A stretch of DNA of 64,000 nt from Symsagittifera roscoffensis (Eukaryota; Xenacoelomorpha; Acoela; Convolutidae), in contig NC_087068.1 in NCBI RefSeq assembly GCF_963678635.1, positions 52,476,213 to 52,540,212 of the forward strand. Direction: 5' to 3'. Positions within the stretch are counted from its first letter, which is position 1; the number at the start of each line of letters is the position of its first letter. The notes beneath the pieces were generated by a model. That model saw only the letters and a program-made list of their open reading frames with translations. It made no database searches and had not been told where the DNA came from. Made by a program: the position numbers and the translations under genes. Shown piece after piece: positions 11,501 through 25,800 of the stretch.

Positions 11501-13786
11501 AGCTTTTGATTGGAGTATTTATTTTCCATTTGGTCTTTCTCCCATGACAAAATAGCCCCCCTCCCCCGAGCTAATTTTAGTTAGAGACCAACCTATCATA
11601 CTTGTGTAAATGTGTAGGCACAAAAGAGTACTATCAGGCCATGCGGTTCTATTGTGGTCCTTGGATGGAACTTCTGTTCAACGTGGCTATCATAGTGTCC
11701 AATATTGGCACCTGCATTCTCTACATGATCACAGTAGGCGATCAGGCAGACCAAAGTAAATTTAAAAGCAAAGTTATTTCTTCATCATCACCATCATCAT
11801 TGGATTCTCTAATCACCTTTTTTATTGAAAGTAGGGTAAGTCGCCTTGATAATGGTCTAGGTTGTTCCTTGATATCAGTCCCGAGTCGAAGTTTTTGCCA
11901 GTTTTTTTTTCTATGGAAAAAACTGAGTCAGGGAAACTTTTAGTGTGACATACCCCCGTGTTATCACAGAAAAATTGAACCCAAAAACACCCAAAGGGTT
12001 CCAAATTTAGTAGTTTGGGCCATTCTTCCCCTTCCATGGCAAATTTGGGACCAATCTTTGAGCTCCCTCGTTCATTTTTGTTCAAAAAAGAATGACTCAC
12101 GGGACTAGAACTCATTCACGGTGTATCTACGGTCTTCAGTGTTTCTCCTGTTCTGCAATTCCTTAAATTTACTCATGATTTGATTTTGTAAAACCGAAAG
12201 TGAGAGATAATCATTCCTAATTCAGCATAATACAATAAGTAAGATAATAAGGCTTAAAGGGTAACTTACAGCACTGAGTCAACACTAATTCTTGAGGACG
12301 TGGGTTGAGAGGCAAGTTATATGCGACTGGAACGCTACAGATTGTGTGTTCGATCCACAGTGGGATCTTTGGTTTTTTTTTGCTCAAAATTAAACAATCA
12401 GCGTTGATCCAGAGAAACTTCAACACTGTTTCAGAGATGATACAGATTGAATTAGAACTGAAATTTCAGCGCTGAATCATCGATGATTCAGTTTTGATCT
12501 TGGGTGGACAGACGCTGATCAGAGACTGAATCAGCGATGATTATACCAGCGACGCCAACCCGTTTTCCGGAAATTGGCTTCATTCATTTTCCTGTGTTGG
12601 GAAAAGTTGAGCTCAAAAATCTGCTTATTCATCTTTTGCTTTAAATTGTGCTCATTGAGCTTCTTTCGCAAAAAGCTGGGCTCATTCAGCTCGTTTTCTT
12701 AATAATTGGACTCATTCAGCGTCCTGAAAGGAAAAATTCAGGGCAAAAAAAGCAAACCTAATTCACGTCTGTTTTTTTTCTGCAGGCTGGAAATTGAGCC
12801 GACTTTATGTGAAAATGAAAAAAAAAATCCCATATATTCACTTGTACACTTATTTTCGAAAAACTATCGAAATTATCTCTGCAAAAGTTAAGCGCAAGGA
12901 AGGTTTCAATATTCAACAGCAGGTTATATAAAAAACTTTGAAGAATTTTCAATTTTTCAACCAATAAACCAGTTTCAAAGTTCAAAAAGTACAAATCATA
13001 CAAGAGCAATATATAATTTATTTGACTTATAATGATGTATCCAAGAAAAAATGGAGCATACCCGGATCCAAATTGGGCCTCAATTCAAGTCAAATAGATT
13101 ATATATTGCTCTTGTATGATTTGTCCTTTTCGAACTTTGAAACTGATTGATTGGTTGAAAAGTTGAAAATTATTTTAAAATTTTTATATAATCTAACCTG
13201 CTGCTGAATATTGGAAACTTCATTGCGCTTAAATTTTGATAATTTTTTTGAAACTGAGAGTACAAGTGAATATGTGAGTGTTTTTTTTCATTTTCACATA
13301 AAGTCGGCTCAATTTCCAGCCTGCATAGAAAAAAACAGACGTGAATTAGGTTTGCACTTATCACGTTTTTTGGTGATAGATAAACCATCCGAAGATCAAC
13401 AGCCGACAAAACGTTTGTGTACCCGTGTTGAAATCCGTACACCATAAATGCTTGTACACCGTGTATGGAAATTTTTAATAAAACAGTCTGGTGATGAAAA
13501 AACCGAGGTTTTTATTTTTTTTAAAAACGCATATCATACAATTCCCATATAAGGAAATGGTATGACTAGCATTTTGTTTTGCTGGCGACACAAAAATTTT
13601 TCCAAGTAATTTTGAAATTGCTCCAAAAATTTTTTTTTGGAGTTTTTTCAACCTCACAAACTATTTCCAAAAAAAAATTCGCACACAAAATTTAAATTTT
13701 TGTGTGTATAATGTAGACCTGGATACACTAAAAATAGATTTTTTTCCTTTTCGCTTAATATTTGTTTTCAAAAACGCTGAAAATTT

Positions 13787-13845
<59 letters not shown>

Positions 13846-16800
13846 CTATATAGGAATTGTGTAACATTTACCACCAGAGTTATGGAATTTTATTCATTTT
13901 ATGTATTTTTTCGGCATGCTTATAAACTCCACGCATGTTCGATTGGTTTATACTTCGGCTTGTTTGTCTATTTACCCTTTTTTCGAGACAACTCAAGTAA
14001 CAATTAAAAAAAACGTTAGATGGGCTTCACTGAAAAATCATTTAAGAGGCCGCTCAGACGTGATTTGGGCTGCAAGGTAAAAATAGGTGTAAATATACTG
14101 TTATCGAGAAAAAAAAGAAAAAAAAATTAGCTCGGCAATAGTGGCAAAACTTTTACCGCTAAATCATCAAATCAGATAGAAACAACTTAGAAAGACCTAT
14201 CTGTCAAAAAACTGCAATTAATTTGTCAAAATTTCGTGGGCAACGTTGGAATTGAGATACGAGTTCGCTAATTACTTGTCAAATTGCATTCTTTGCAGAA
14301 AACCCATGTAAATGATGTTATGTTCAATTTTGGTTTCGAGAACTTAACCGAATTTGGAGATCAAAAATTTTGAAACACCAGTTCATCCATACTTCATGAA
14401 TAATCGAATAAACAAATATGATGATAGAGCAGCAAGGTGGAAGTTTTTGTTTGCAACATTAGTTTTGTTATAAGTTTGCCAAAGAGAGTTTTAGACATCA
14501 CGCTAAAAAAACTTAAGCACTTGTTAATTAACAAACGAAAAAACTAAACAAACGAAAATAAACAACTAAAAAATTTATAGATCCAGTTTTTGAATCTTTC
14601 TTTGAGTTTTATCACCTCGGTTCTACATCAGTTTTTAAGGAAATGTTCTTAAAACTTGATCAAGTTCAAGCACATTCAACAACATTTTGGACCAAACTGA
14701 AAAAAATCTATCATGACGGGAAAAATGAAACCAGCTCAAAACAGATCCTCCCGACTGTAAAACCAAAATAGAGTAATACGTTTGACAATAGCTTGGCCTC
14801 GTAATGTTTGGGTTAGTGGAAAGTTTGTGTGAAACTTCCGAGAATTAAAGGTGACTTCTACTGCAAAACCGCTGTCTCAGAACACCAAAATGGTTAGTTA
14901 GTTGTGAACATACGTGTTGTCGACTATCGACAATTTTTCCAAACATGGCAAAATTTTTTAGCTGCATTTATGAAAAGAAGAAATTCAGTAATCATTCAAA
15001 GTATGCAAAATGTGCGTTTTGTTTGTGCAAAGCGGGAATCTCTAATCAATTGAGAAAAAATCTCCTATCAATCTCTGATCAGATAAAGCACTCAAAAATA
15101 TCGGAGAACAAGCAACTTGTGAATTGAAGTAGGCTTCAAAATTTCTGTCAACAAAAGTGACATTTCGGAGAAAAAATATTCTAGATTTGCCAGCAATCAA
15201 CAGGTTTTGCCATCCGCAAAAACATTAAACTTCTCATTCAACGTCAGTTTCTAATGAATGTGTCCAAATACAGTTTTGCTTCTTTTTTTAAACAAAATTA
15301 TTGTTCTGACTTTCGTAACGAAAGTAACGGAATATTTATGCTCGAAAGTGGGTTTTTTCTTCAGACAAATTTCAATTTATTAACTAGCCACTGTTGACGG
15401 AATTTCTAAAATATCATTCTAAAGTTATTGTTGTCCTGAGCTTAAATTTGAAAAAAATTTGTACCTGTGATCAATTTTCATAAAGTCATGGGGGTTTAAA
15501 GACTGTCATTTTGATCAATTTGGGTCATTTAACTCGCTATATATCAAATCTGCCATAGAAATCGTTCCAAATTGGTTGAAGGAAACTTAATTGCAATACT
15601 TGCTTTGTTAGGAGCGAAATTTATCACTTTGTACTTTATATGGCGTGTGGGGGACAATTTTTCTTTAAAATCTCAAACTAAAAATTACTGCTCGTATCAG
15701 CACGAAGCCTTGATTGTTCCGACTGTCTTTTAAGGTATATGAAGCAGTAATAAAATTCAGTAATAACATGAAAAAAATTAATTCTAAAATTACGAGGCCA
15801 AACTGTGCACTAGATTTGTGTCTGTATGTTCCTGGATTCCAGAGACAACTCTTAAAACAAGTTGAAACTTTGTCGTATCGATCAAACGAAATGAAAGAAC
15901 AAAAGAAAAACAAAATGAGCGTCCTCGTTGCGGATTACGCTTACAATTCACAAAAAGCACAGTTTGGCCTCGTAATGAAGGAAATAATTATTGTTTTTTA
16001 ATTTGAAATTTTATGTGAAAATCCTACCCCCAAACGTCACATAAAGTGTAAAGTAATAGATTTCAATCCTTTTAACAAACCAATTATGGCATATAAGTAT
16101 CCTTGAACCAATTTGGAACGATTTCTAAGACGGATTAAATCTCCGCCTACGCGTTAACAGCGCGAAATATATCGCTCGTTAATTGTCCCAAATTGGATAA
16201 AATGGCAATCTTCAATCCCCCATAACTTTAACGAAAAATGATCACAGGTGAAATATAATTTCAAACTCAAGCTCAGGACAAGAAAGAATAGCTTTCGAAA
16301 TGATATATAAAAATCCGTCAAAATGGCTAGTTAAAAAGTCAAAACTTATCTGAAGAAAAAAAGCCCATCCCGAGCACAAATATTCCGTTACTTTCGTTAC
16401 AATCAATAGTCGGAACAAAAATTCATTTTATTTTGTTTATATTTAATTTTTTCATGTTTTTACAGAGAAATACCCTGAAATTTTGACATCGAAGAAGAGT
16501 TACATTAATAGAAATTGATTAAGCAAATCAGACAGAAAAACTTCTTTTTACGAGAACTTCAAGGTGCTGTGATGCTACAAGCTTTTTCAGTTGCCATTTC
16601 AATTCCACGAAAAAAAACTCAAATTTTTTTATCTCATTTTTTTCGCAGATTTGTTTACACCTGAAGGGCGTAAGTTAGGTACTCATTTGCATAAAAACCA
16701 CAAAAATAATCCACAGTTATACGGTAATTAGAGGTTTATAAAATTTTCCAGGTAGGCTTAGGTAAGAAAATGAGGAATATTGAAGTTCAGATGTTTTTTT

Positions 16801-19800
16801 TTCATACAAATTTAGCCAAAGGAAAAAATATTTTCGTCATTTTATTTATATAAATTTGCGGGCGTGTGAAAAATTCAAAGTTGAACAGTTTTGACCAAGT
16901 TAGATCCTGAAATTGATCGAAATCCTTTCAAGGTAATCAATTTAATTTACACGGTACAAGAAGCAAACTATATCACTTCATGCTTCAAATAGCGTGTTAA
17001 ACAAATATTTGGAAACAAATTTAAAACTTTTCCTTCCTCAGCCAAAATTGACTTGATGCTATTTTATTGTGTACTTGACACCATACCGTGAGGGGAGAAA
17101 GAGCCTCAAAACGTTGACATAACAAAACCAAAATTAATAAATCAAAATGTCGCTTTCAGCTTTAAACAGGGGCGGATCTAGGATTTTCTAGAGGGGGGGG
17201 GCGGATTTTCAAAAAAAATGAAAATTTTGTCGAGCTTTTTTTTTTACTTTTTAGGCCGACCAAATTGAGATTCCGAGCGGTCCCAGAACAAAATAAAGAC
17301 TTAATTTAGACAAAATTTTGTTCGATAAAAAATTTGAAAAAACAAGTCCAAAAAGCCGTGTTTGGGCACTTATAAGAAATTTTTGAAAGAAAAAGTACGT
17401 TTTTTTTTGGCGCGCGCTCCCCCTCAAAATTAATATATTTTGGCGCCTTTAGAAAAACTTTATGGTTCGTCGGCGAAAAATTGATTTCTTGAAAAGTACC
17501 AAAGTGAAGACCTTTTGGGTCGGCAGGAGGTCGAATCCCTGAGGCTGAGAGCTTGGCGACCCCCCCCCCCCCTCCCCCTAAATCCGCACCTGGCATTTCT
17601 TCATTTCAGTTGTGAACCGAATTCTGGACAACAATGACGATTCAGAAGACAACCTGTGGTATGTGAACCGGAAATTCACCATCACTGTTTTAAGCACCTT
17701 CATAATCCTCCCCCTTTGTCTGGCTAAGAACATAGACTTCCTCAAGTACCCCAGTAGTCTGGGGGTGTTGTCTATGGTGTATTTGATGGTGGTCATTGTG
17801 TGGGACTACTTTGAGGAGAGGGGGGAGGAGACAGGTGTGGAGATTGACAAGTAGTAAGTAGCAAATCAGCTCAACCAAGTCAATCAGGAGCAGACTCTAA
17901 GAGTGAAGGAGGGGGGGGGGGGGGTTAGTCAACTATATTGTACGAGTTTTTTTCTCGAAAAACCAGCTTATTGAAATTGTACAATCAATTTGAATATGAA
18001 TAACCGCAAGCGCATTACTGCGAAGTCTGCTTCAGTAGAAATTACTGCCCATAAGTTTAGTTATCCCAATCAATGTCGCAAGTTTTGTCAAATTTCAGTT
18101 TAAAATAGGTTTCTGAGTAAGGCAAAACTCAGGTTTTTTTCGAGAGGGGATTAAGTCGTGTTTCAAAAACTGTTCGACACTTTTGTCGACGATTTCAGGT
18201 CTGCCAAGTTATTTGTTACAAACCTAAGCCGATAGGTTTTCCGTAATCTTGAGTAGTAAGGATACTGAACTCCCAGCCCCTAAACAGTTTCTGTTTCTGA
18301 GGCTTCTAAGTTCAAATTAAAATTTTCTACAAATTTCACAAAATTTCTCAAAACCCTATGAACTTGCGATGTTTTAGTCCTTCCGACTATGCCAATATAT
18401 TCGATGCATTTCCAACAATTCTTCTTGCATATCAGGTAACTATTCTGGTCTGAATATTTGAGACAAAATTGATGCCTTGTAAAACCGTTTCGACGTGTGT
18501 TTTTCACGTGTAATAAATGTGTTTTTGTCGTGTGGTTTTTATCAGCTTCTCCCGGAAAATGTCTTGAAATCGTCCCACTTTTTTGGCGCTTTGTTTTGAT
18601 TTATTTTTTCAACTTTATTTATTTATTCGTTTTTTTCTGAATTCATTCAACTTTTTTGTCAACTTTTCAACTGTCTGTTGTTTGTATTTCCATTTTCCTT
18701 TATTTTTTCTTCTCTGTAATTTCATTAAATTTAGTGCATGTCGAATGCGTACCCTGTGTTCGGGAGTATGGCAAGTGTGTCCTTCCGAAATTACTTCATA
18801 TGCATCAGTGGCAGTGTGTTTGTCTGCACTCTCGTCTATCTGCCAGTTGCACTCTTCGGATACCTCTCCAAGGGCGTCAATGTTAGTCATATCATACCTC
18901 AAAGAGTGCTCATTAGTTCGAGTGTTTCGTCGTCCTAAAACCCTTTCAGCCGTAGTTCGGATTTTATAAACGTTCCGCTCAGTGTCAAAAAATTCTAAAA
19001 GCAATTAGTTTACACAAAAAAAAGTGGGTGCGAAAGCTATTTCGAAAATTTGACGGCCTTTTTTTTATGTCGACCAAATTGATTTTCCGAGCTCTCCTAA
19101 AGCACTAATGCAAAATTTTGACAAAAAATAGCGTTTTTTTGGCGCGCGCTCCCCCTCAAAGTCAGTATGCGCCTTTAGAAAAGTTTTAGGGTCGGTCGAC
19201 CAGAAATGGATTTCTTAAAAAGTACCATTGGGTCTGGTGGTTGTGAAATTGATGATATCTTGTAAACCCCAACGCACTAAAGTTTAAACTTTAAAGCAAA
19301 TTCGCAACATTTTACCAAAAATTTTTTCTGGGGAAGGGCGGTTTTTCGATGACCTTTTTGTCAAAACTTTTTATAGGTCGACCAATTTGATTTTCGAGAT
19401 CTCCGAAATACTAGAAGGACCATTTTTTGACTAATTTAAATAAAACAGGCCAAAAATGCCCTTTAGAAAGGTTTCACCGAAAAAGTGTTTGTTTTTTGAA
19501 TGCTCTCTCCCCTCAAATTCAGTTATATTGGCGCCAGAGGTGCTTTTTAAAAGTTTTTGAAAAAGCCCAGACAAAAATGAGCGTCGTGAAATTAAACCAA
19601 AGACCGGACCTCGTAGCTCCGTTATTGTTACTTCGTCGAATGTTAAACCACCGTTCCTATAGTAAAGTAGTCTCCTTTTTTTTGAGATGAAGGCTTTATT
19701 AAAAGTCAATTTATTAAATCAAAAACTCGTATAAAACGAGGAGAGCCAGTTGTTATGCAAGTAGCACGGAATGTAACGACCACGATGTTTAAAAAAAATC

Positions 19801-22800
19801 ATACATACAAAAATAGTTTAAAAAATCAAAAAAAAACATTTACATTTCAAATATAATTATATAATACCGGACTCCGCAAAAAAACTTCCGACGCCGCTTA
19901 CAAATTGCAGACTCCGCTCATAAAACGCGGATTCCTCCCACAAATCGAGGATTCTGCTTACTAAGTGCGTCTAATTGCTTACAAAAAATGAAACTGGTTG
20001 GAAAGTAGGATTCCGCTTACTTAATGCAGATTCTACTCTCAAAAAGCGGAAACGCTTAAAACATCCGGACTCCGGTTATGAAACAGCGGATTCCGCTTAG
20101 AAAATAAGAGCTCCGCTTATAAAACGCTCATTCCGCTAACAAAAGGTGGATTTTGCAAACAAAATGCAAAACCCGCCTAAAAGTGGGGATTCCTCTTCCT
20201 CTTGCAAAATGAAAATTTCGCAATCAAAATGCGGATTCTGCTACAAAATGCAGATTCCGTCATCATTATGATGATTTCCCGAGAGCACAATCAATTGAAC
20301 ACATGAATACGTATTCGTACTCAATCTGTTCTGGAATTCATAAAATATGTTTCGAATTCTGCAGATTTAGCTACTTTTGAAGCGATATAAGGTTGTAGTC
20401 ATTTGTCTGAAGACTCTCTTACAAGAAAGATGAAAAAATTGATTTTGTTGCTGCTTTAATAATTCAGTAAAGAGCGAATAAATAGAACTAAAACTGAACT
20501 TTGATAGATAAAAATGCTGGAAAAACAGTAAAACTCTATTTGTGAGGGCAGCATCTCATGTTTTTTGCTAACTCAGTTGGAAAACAGACAAAAAATTAGA
20601 ACAATTGTCGGAGGAAATAATTTTTGATTTATTAATGAATTCAAATCATGGCAATTAGGTCTTCTATATAATAGAGCAGATGTGAGTTTTTTGAACATCT
20701 GCGAATTTTTTGAGATACCTGCAAGTGGATGAAAACACAAACACACTCTAAGCCATGGCATCTTCGCACCCCCTTTAGGTGGGATGGCTCGAAATAAAAA
20801 TCTTTTAAGAATAATGCGCGCTTGAATGCAAAGGCTAATTTTAGTAATGTACCTAGTTACCTGATAAAATAATTGAATGAAAACACTAATTGCTTAAAAC
20901 ACTTAAGATATTTTTTGACCAACAAAAAAAATATTTTCAACATAACACGGAGGTTAAAGAACATGTGCTGTTTATTATACGTTTAAAAATTAACAAGTAC
21001 GATTAGATAAATTTAGGTGTGGTTTTTATCAGCTTCTCCCGGAAAATGTCTTGAAATCGTCCCACTTTTTTGGCGCTTTGTTTTGATTTATTTTTTCAAC
21101 TTTATTTATTTATTCGTTTTTTTCTGAATTCATTCAACTTTTTTGTCAACTTTTCAACTGTCTGTTGTTTGTATTTCCATTTTCCTTTATTTTTTCTTCT
21201 CTGTAATTTCATTAAATTTAGTGCATGTCGAATGCGTACCCTGTGTTCGGGAGTATGGCAAGTGTGTCCTTCCGAAATTACTTCATATGCATCAGTGGCA
21301 GTGTGTTTGTCTGCACTCTCGTCTATCTGCCAGTTGCACTCTTCGGATACCTCTCCAAGGGCGTCAATGTTAGTCATATCATACCTCAAAGAGTGCTCAT
21401 TAGTTCGAGTGTTTCGTCGTCCTAAAACCCTTTCAGCCGTAGTTCGGATTTTATAAACGTTCCGCTCAGTGTCAAAAAATTCTAAAAGCAATTAGTTTAC
21501 ACAAAAAAAGTGGGTGCGAAAGCTATTTCGAAAATTTGACGGCCTTTTTTTTATGTCGACCAAATTGATTTTCCGAGCTCTCCTAAAGCACTAATGCAAA
21601 ATTTTGACAAAAAATAGCGTTTTTTTGGCGCGCGCTCCCCCTCAAAGTCAGTATGCGCCTTTAGAAAAGTTTTAGGGTCGGTCGACCAGAAATGGATTTC
21701 TTAAAAAGTACCATTGGGTCTGGTGGTTGTGAAATTGATGATATCTTGTAAACCCCAACGCACTAAAGTTTAAACTTTAAAGCAAATTCGCAACATTTTA
21801 CCAAAAATTTTTTCTGGGGAAGGGCGGTTTTTCGATGACCTTTTTGTCAAAACTTTTTATAGGTCGACCAATTTGATTTTCGAGATCTCCGAAATACTAG
21901 AAGGACCATTTTTTGACTAATTTAAATAAAACAGGCCAAAAATGCCCTTTAGAAAGGTTTCACCGAAAAAGTGTTTGTTTTTTGAATGCTCTCTCCCCTC
22001 AAATTCAGTTATATTGGCGCCAGAGGTGCTTTTTAAAAGTTTTTGAAAAAGCCCAGACAAAAATGAGCGTCGTGAAATTAAACCAAAGACCGGACCTCGT
22101 AGCTCCGTTATTGTTACTTCGTCGAATGTTAAACCACCGTTCCTATAGTAAAGTAGTCTCCTTTTTTTTGAGATGAAGGCTTTATTAAAAGTCAATTTAT
22201 TAAATCAAAAACTCGTATAAAACGAGGAGAGCCAGTTGTTATGCAAGTAGCACGGAATGTAACGACCACGATGTTTAAAAAAAATCATACATACAAAAAT
22301 AGTTTAAAAAATCAAAAAAAAACATTTACATTTCAAATATAATTATATAATACCGGACTCCGCAAAAAAACTTCCGACGCCGCTTACAAATTGCAGACTC
22401 CGCTCATAAAACGCGGATTCCTCCCACAAATCGAGGATTCTGCTTACTAAGTGCGTCTAATTGCTTACAAAAAATGAAACTGGTTGGAAAGTAGGATTCC
22501 GCTTACTTAATGCAGATTCTACTCTCAAAAAGCGGAAACGCTTAAAACATCCGGACTCCGGTTATGAAACAGCGGATTCCGCTTAGAAAATAAGAGCTCC
22601 GCTTATAAAACGCTCATTCCGCTAACAAAAGGTGGATTTTGCAAACAAAATGCAAAACCCGCCTAAAAGTGGGGATTCCTCTTCCTCTTGCAAAATGAAA
22701 ATTTCGCAATCAAAATGCGGATTCTGCTACAAAATGCAGATTCCGTCATCATTATGATGATTTCCCGAGAGCACAATCAATTGAACACATGAATACGTAT

Positions 22801-25800
22801 TCGTACTCAATCTGTTCTGGAATTCATAAAATATGTTTCGAATTCTGCAGATTTAGCTACTTTTGAAGCGATATAAGGTTGTAGTCATTTGTCTGAAGAC
22901 TCTCTTACAAGAAAGATGAAAAAATTGATTTTGTTGCTGCTTTAATAATTCAGTAAAGAGCGAATAAATAGAACTAAAACTGAACTTTGATAGATAAAAA
23001 TGCTGGAAAAACAGTAAAACTCTATTTGTGAGGGCAGCATCTCATGTTTTTTGCTAACTCAGTTGGAAAACAGACAAAAAATTAGAACAATTGTCGGAGG
23101 AAATAATTTTTGATTTATTAATGAATTCAAATCATGGCAATTAGGTCTTCTATATAATAGAGCAGATGTGAGTTTTTTGAACATCTGCGAATTTTTTGAG
23201 ATACCTGCAAGTGGATGAAAACACAAACACACTCTAAGCCATGGCATCTTCGCACCCCCTTTAGGTGGGATGGCTCGAAATAAAAATCTTTTAAGAATAA
23301 TGCGCGCTTGAATGCAAAGGCTAATTTTAGTAATGTACCTAGTTACCTGATAAAATAATTGAATGAAAACACTAATTGCTTAAAACACTTAAGATATTTT
23401 TTGACCAACAAAAAAAATATTTTCAACATAACACGGAGGTTAAAGAACATGTGCTGTTTATTATACGTTTAAAAATTAACAAGTACGATTAGATAAATTT
23501 AGGTGTGGCTCCTAAACGTTATGATTAACTATTAAAAACAGTTCAATCAAGTCGGAAACTGGAAACTTAGTTTGAAAACTGTCAGACATTTAAAAACTTT
23601 ACCTGTTTGCAGTGCAGTTAGCACAGAATTTTCTTACCACAATCATAAACAGAGGCGAAACTGCGCTCTGCAAATACTTGCGAGAACACAACCAAAAAGC
23701 AGCTCTATGAAGTGACGGAAGAAAAAGTACAAACAAGCCTCGAATTAGCAAAAACTCGGCAACGTCTCGGATTCGAATCTGCCACCGAGCAAGTTTGAAT
23801 CTCATGCACTAACCACTCAGCCAGAGCTGCTTAAAACACCCAAAACTGGCCACCAATAACGCAGCTACATATGCTATTAAATTACCAATTCGATATAACA
23901 AAAACAGCCCGCACCGAAGTTTCTCGGATAAAAATAGATTATATTGGGAAAATTTTGCCGAAAATATTGCCAATATAATCGATTATGTGTAACCAATTTA
24001 AGCAACATTTTCTATTATAATAGAAAGAAAATAGATTATTTTCATCAAGAATATATTGCCTTGTAATTCCACTAAAATATATTTTTATCTCCACATAATC
24101 TCAATAAAATCTATTTTTTTTGCCCTGAAATCGCCAAGAAATCGCAATAAAATCGATTGCTTTTGCCATAAAATTGCAATCAAATCTCTTATTTTTACCT
24201 TAAAATTGCAATAAAATCTATTGTTTTTGCCATAAAACCGCAACAAAAACTATTGCTATTGCCATAAAATTGCAATAAAATCGATTATGTTGTCAAAAAT
24301 TTTGATTATATCGACAGAAAAATTGATTTTTCTCTGCTTAAAAGCATGCTATTTGAAAACTCAAAGCAAAAGTTCAATTCAAACCAAACGACACGAATCA
24401 TGAAAATCATCAATATAAACAAGATTTTCGGCACAAAAAATATGCAACAAAAATACAAAATATCATCATTGTAAATCAGATTTTGTGCAAAAACAATTGG
24501 AAAGATTCCAGAAAATTGTCAATATAAACCAGATTTGAGCTTGAAAATATGCAATTCCGCTCATTCAAATCAAATTTGTTATTCGAGTTATGATGGGATA
24601 GAGTGAGGTCTCGAATGATGTAAGAACAAGACACGTAACAAAACTTGAAATTCAGTTCGAAAATTACTTAAAAGCTTGTTTTGTTGCTAAAAATCTCATA
24701 TTTTCATGCTCAGGCAACTAAGAATTTGAAAAAGTTGGCGTCGCACATTTTTGTGTTTTTTTGATCGAATTTTTAAATCAATTTTGTCTAAATTATAATC
24801 TATCATAGTCTATTATAATTCCAATATAATCGAAATAAAAATAAAGCTTTTTAATGAATTGTTTTTTTCCATATAATCGATTATTTTACTCTGCTACCAC
24901 AAAATCACCAAATAATTGATTATTAAAAGAATAATTTTTGGTTCGACCCTAAAATCGCCAGATAATATATAATAATCGGAGAAACTTCGGTGCGGGAGCA
25001 CCAAATACAAAAAGTCACAAATTTGCATGTAAAAAAATGGAGGGCATAAAGCCAAATTATATATAAATTATGAATTTCGAAAAAACGCGAGATACATTGA
25101 GTTGGAAAATTTCTGAAATCGAGCTTTATATTTTTGTACTGCTGTTTCAATCAAATAACTTTTTCGGTTCGTTCGATGAACTAAAAATGCATCTGCTGTG
25201 TTAACTTTTAAAAAATAAATTATAAAGCACATATAATAACATACTTTATCGCAGCCTACCAATTCAAAAGTACCACCAAAAGTAGCAGTTTGTTTGTGAT
25301 TTAGATTGGAAAAAAAGAAAGTTCGTACTAAAACACTTTGCTTCGCAAGTGTGAGAATTCCTCAAACTAGGGTAGTTTCTTGTGCATGGTTTGGTTAGAG
25401 AGCTATACACGCGCGTAGAAAGTTCGTGAAATAGGCAATATTGCCAACAATTTGTAGAAAAAATTAGCAAACTAACAAGTGAAAATACTTTCAACAAAAA
25501 TTTTCCACAGTTTTTTCATTTTTTTGCACATTTTCAAAAAAGAAAATGTTGCAAGTTTTTTTTTCCAGGAAACCTCTAAGTGAAGCTTTCATAACCAACT
25601 TTCATTTAGTAAAATCAAGTTTTTTAGACTAAATGACCAATATTCATTAAGTGAACGTCACTCGGTCGCTTTAATCGTTCGAAGTTAGTCTGAAACTCGC
25701 AAATTTCAAGCAAATTTTTCTCGACCCGTCCCGATGATTGTTTATGGCACCTGCTTTAACGTGGGGGAAAAACTAGAACAAATCCGAATACACAGTTCCT

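Larger units (their letters stand above)
11756..17609. other. Large intron between exons 3B and 4
   Basis: No exon recognised. It carries a tRNA-like stretch, two foldback elements, a TA microsatellite and an hAT-like element, listed separately. The remainder is AT-rich DNA with nothing identifiable. Confidence 0.6.
18530..21016. repeat. Tandem duplication, unit 1 (2487 bp)
   Basis: The unit is repeated directly after itself (21017-23502) with essentially no differences beyond one base in an A-run. GTGTGG occurs at both outer breakpoints and at the junction (18530, 21017, 23503). It contains exon 6, hAT-like internal repeat sequence (about 19055-19560), GGATTCCGCTTACAAAA-type short repeats (about 19866-20270) and a zinc-finger-like relict. 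Confidence 0.95.

Noticed and set aside
13661-14007. Tyr/Ile-repeat proteins
   Set aside because: They are translations of the TA microsatellite.
18583-19004. 128- and 129-codon frames over exon 6 on + and - strands (and copies at 21070-21491)
   Set aside because: The real exon is 18735-18881 in the frame fixed by the splice phases; the others are other-frame or antisense shadows.
23760-23830. Functional tRNA gene
   Set aside because: A and B boxes are good but acceptor strands do not pair, so a SINE head is more likely.
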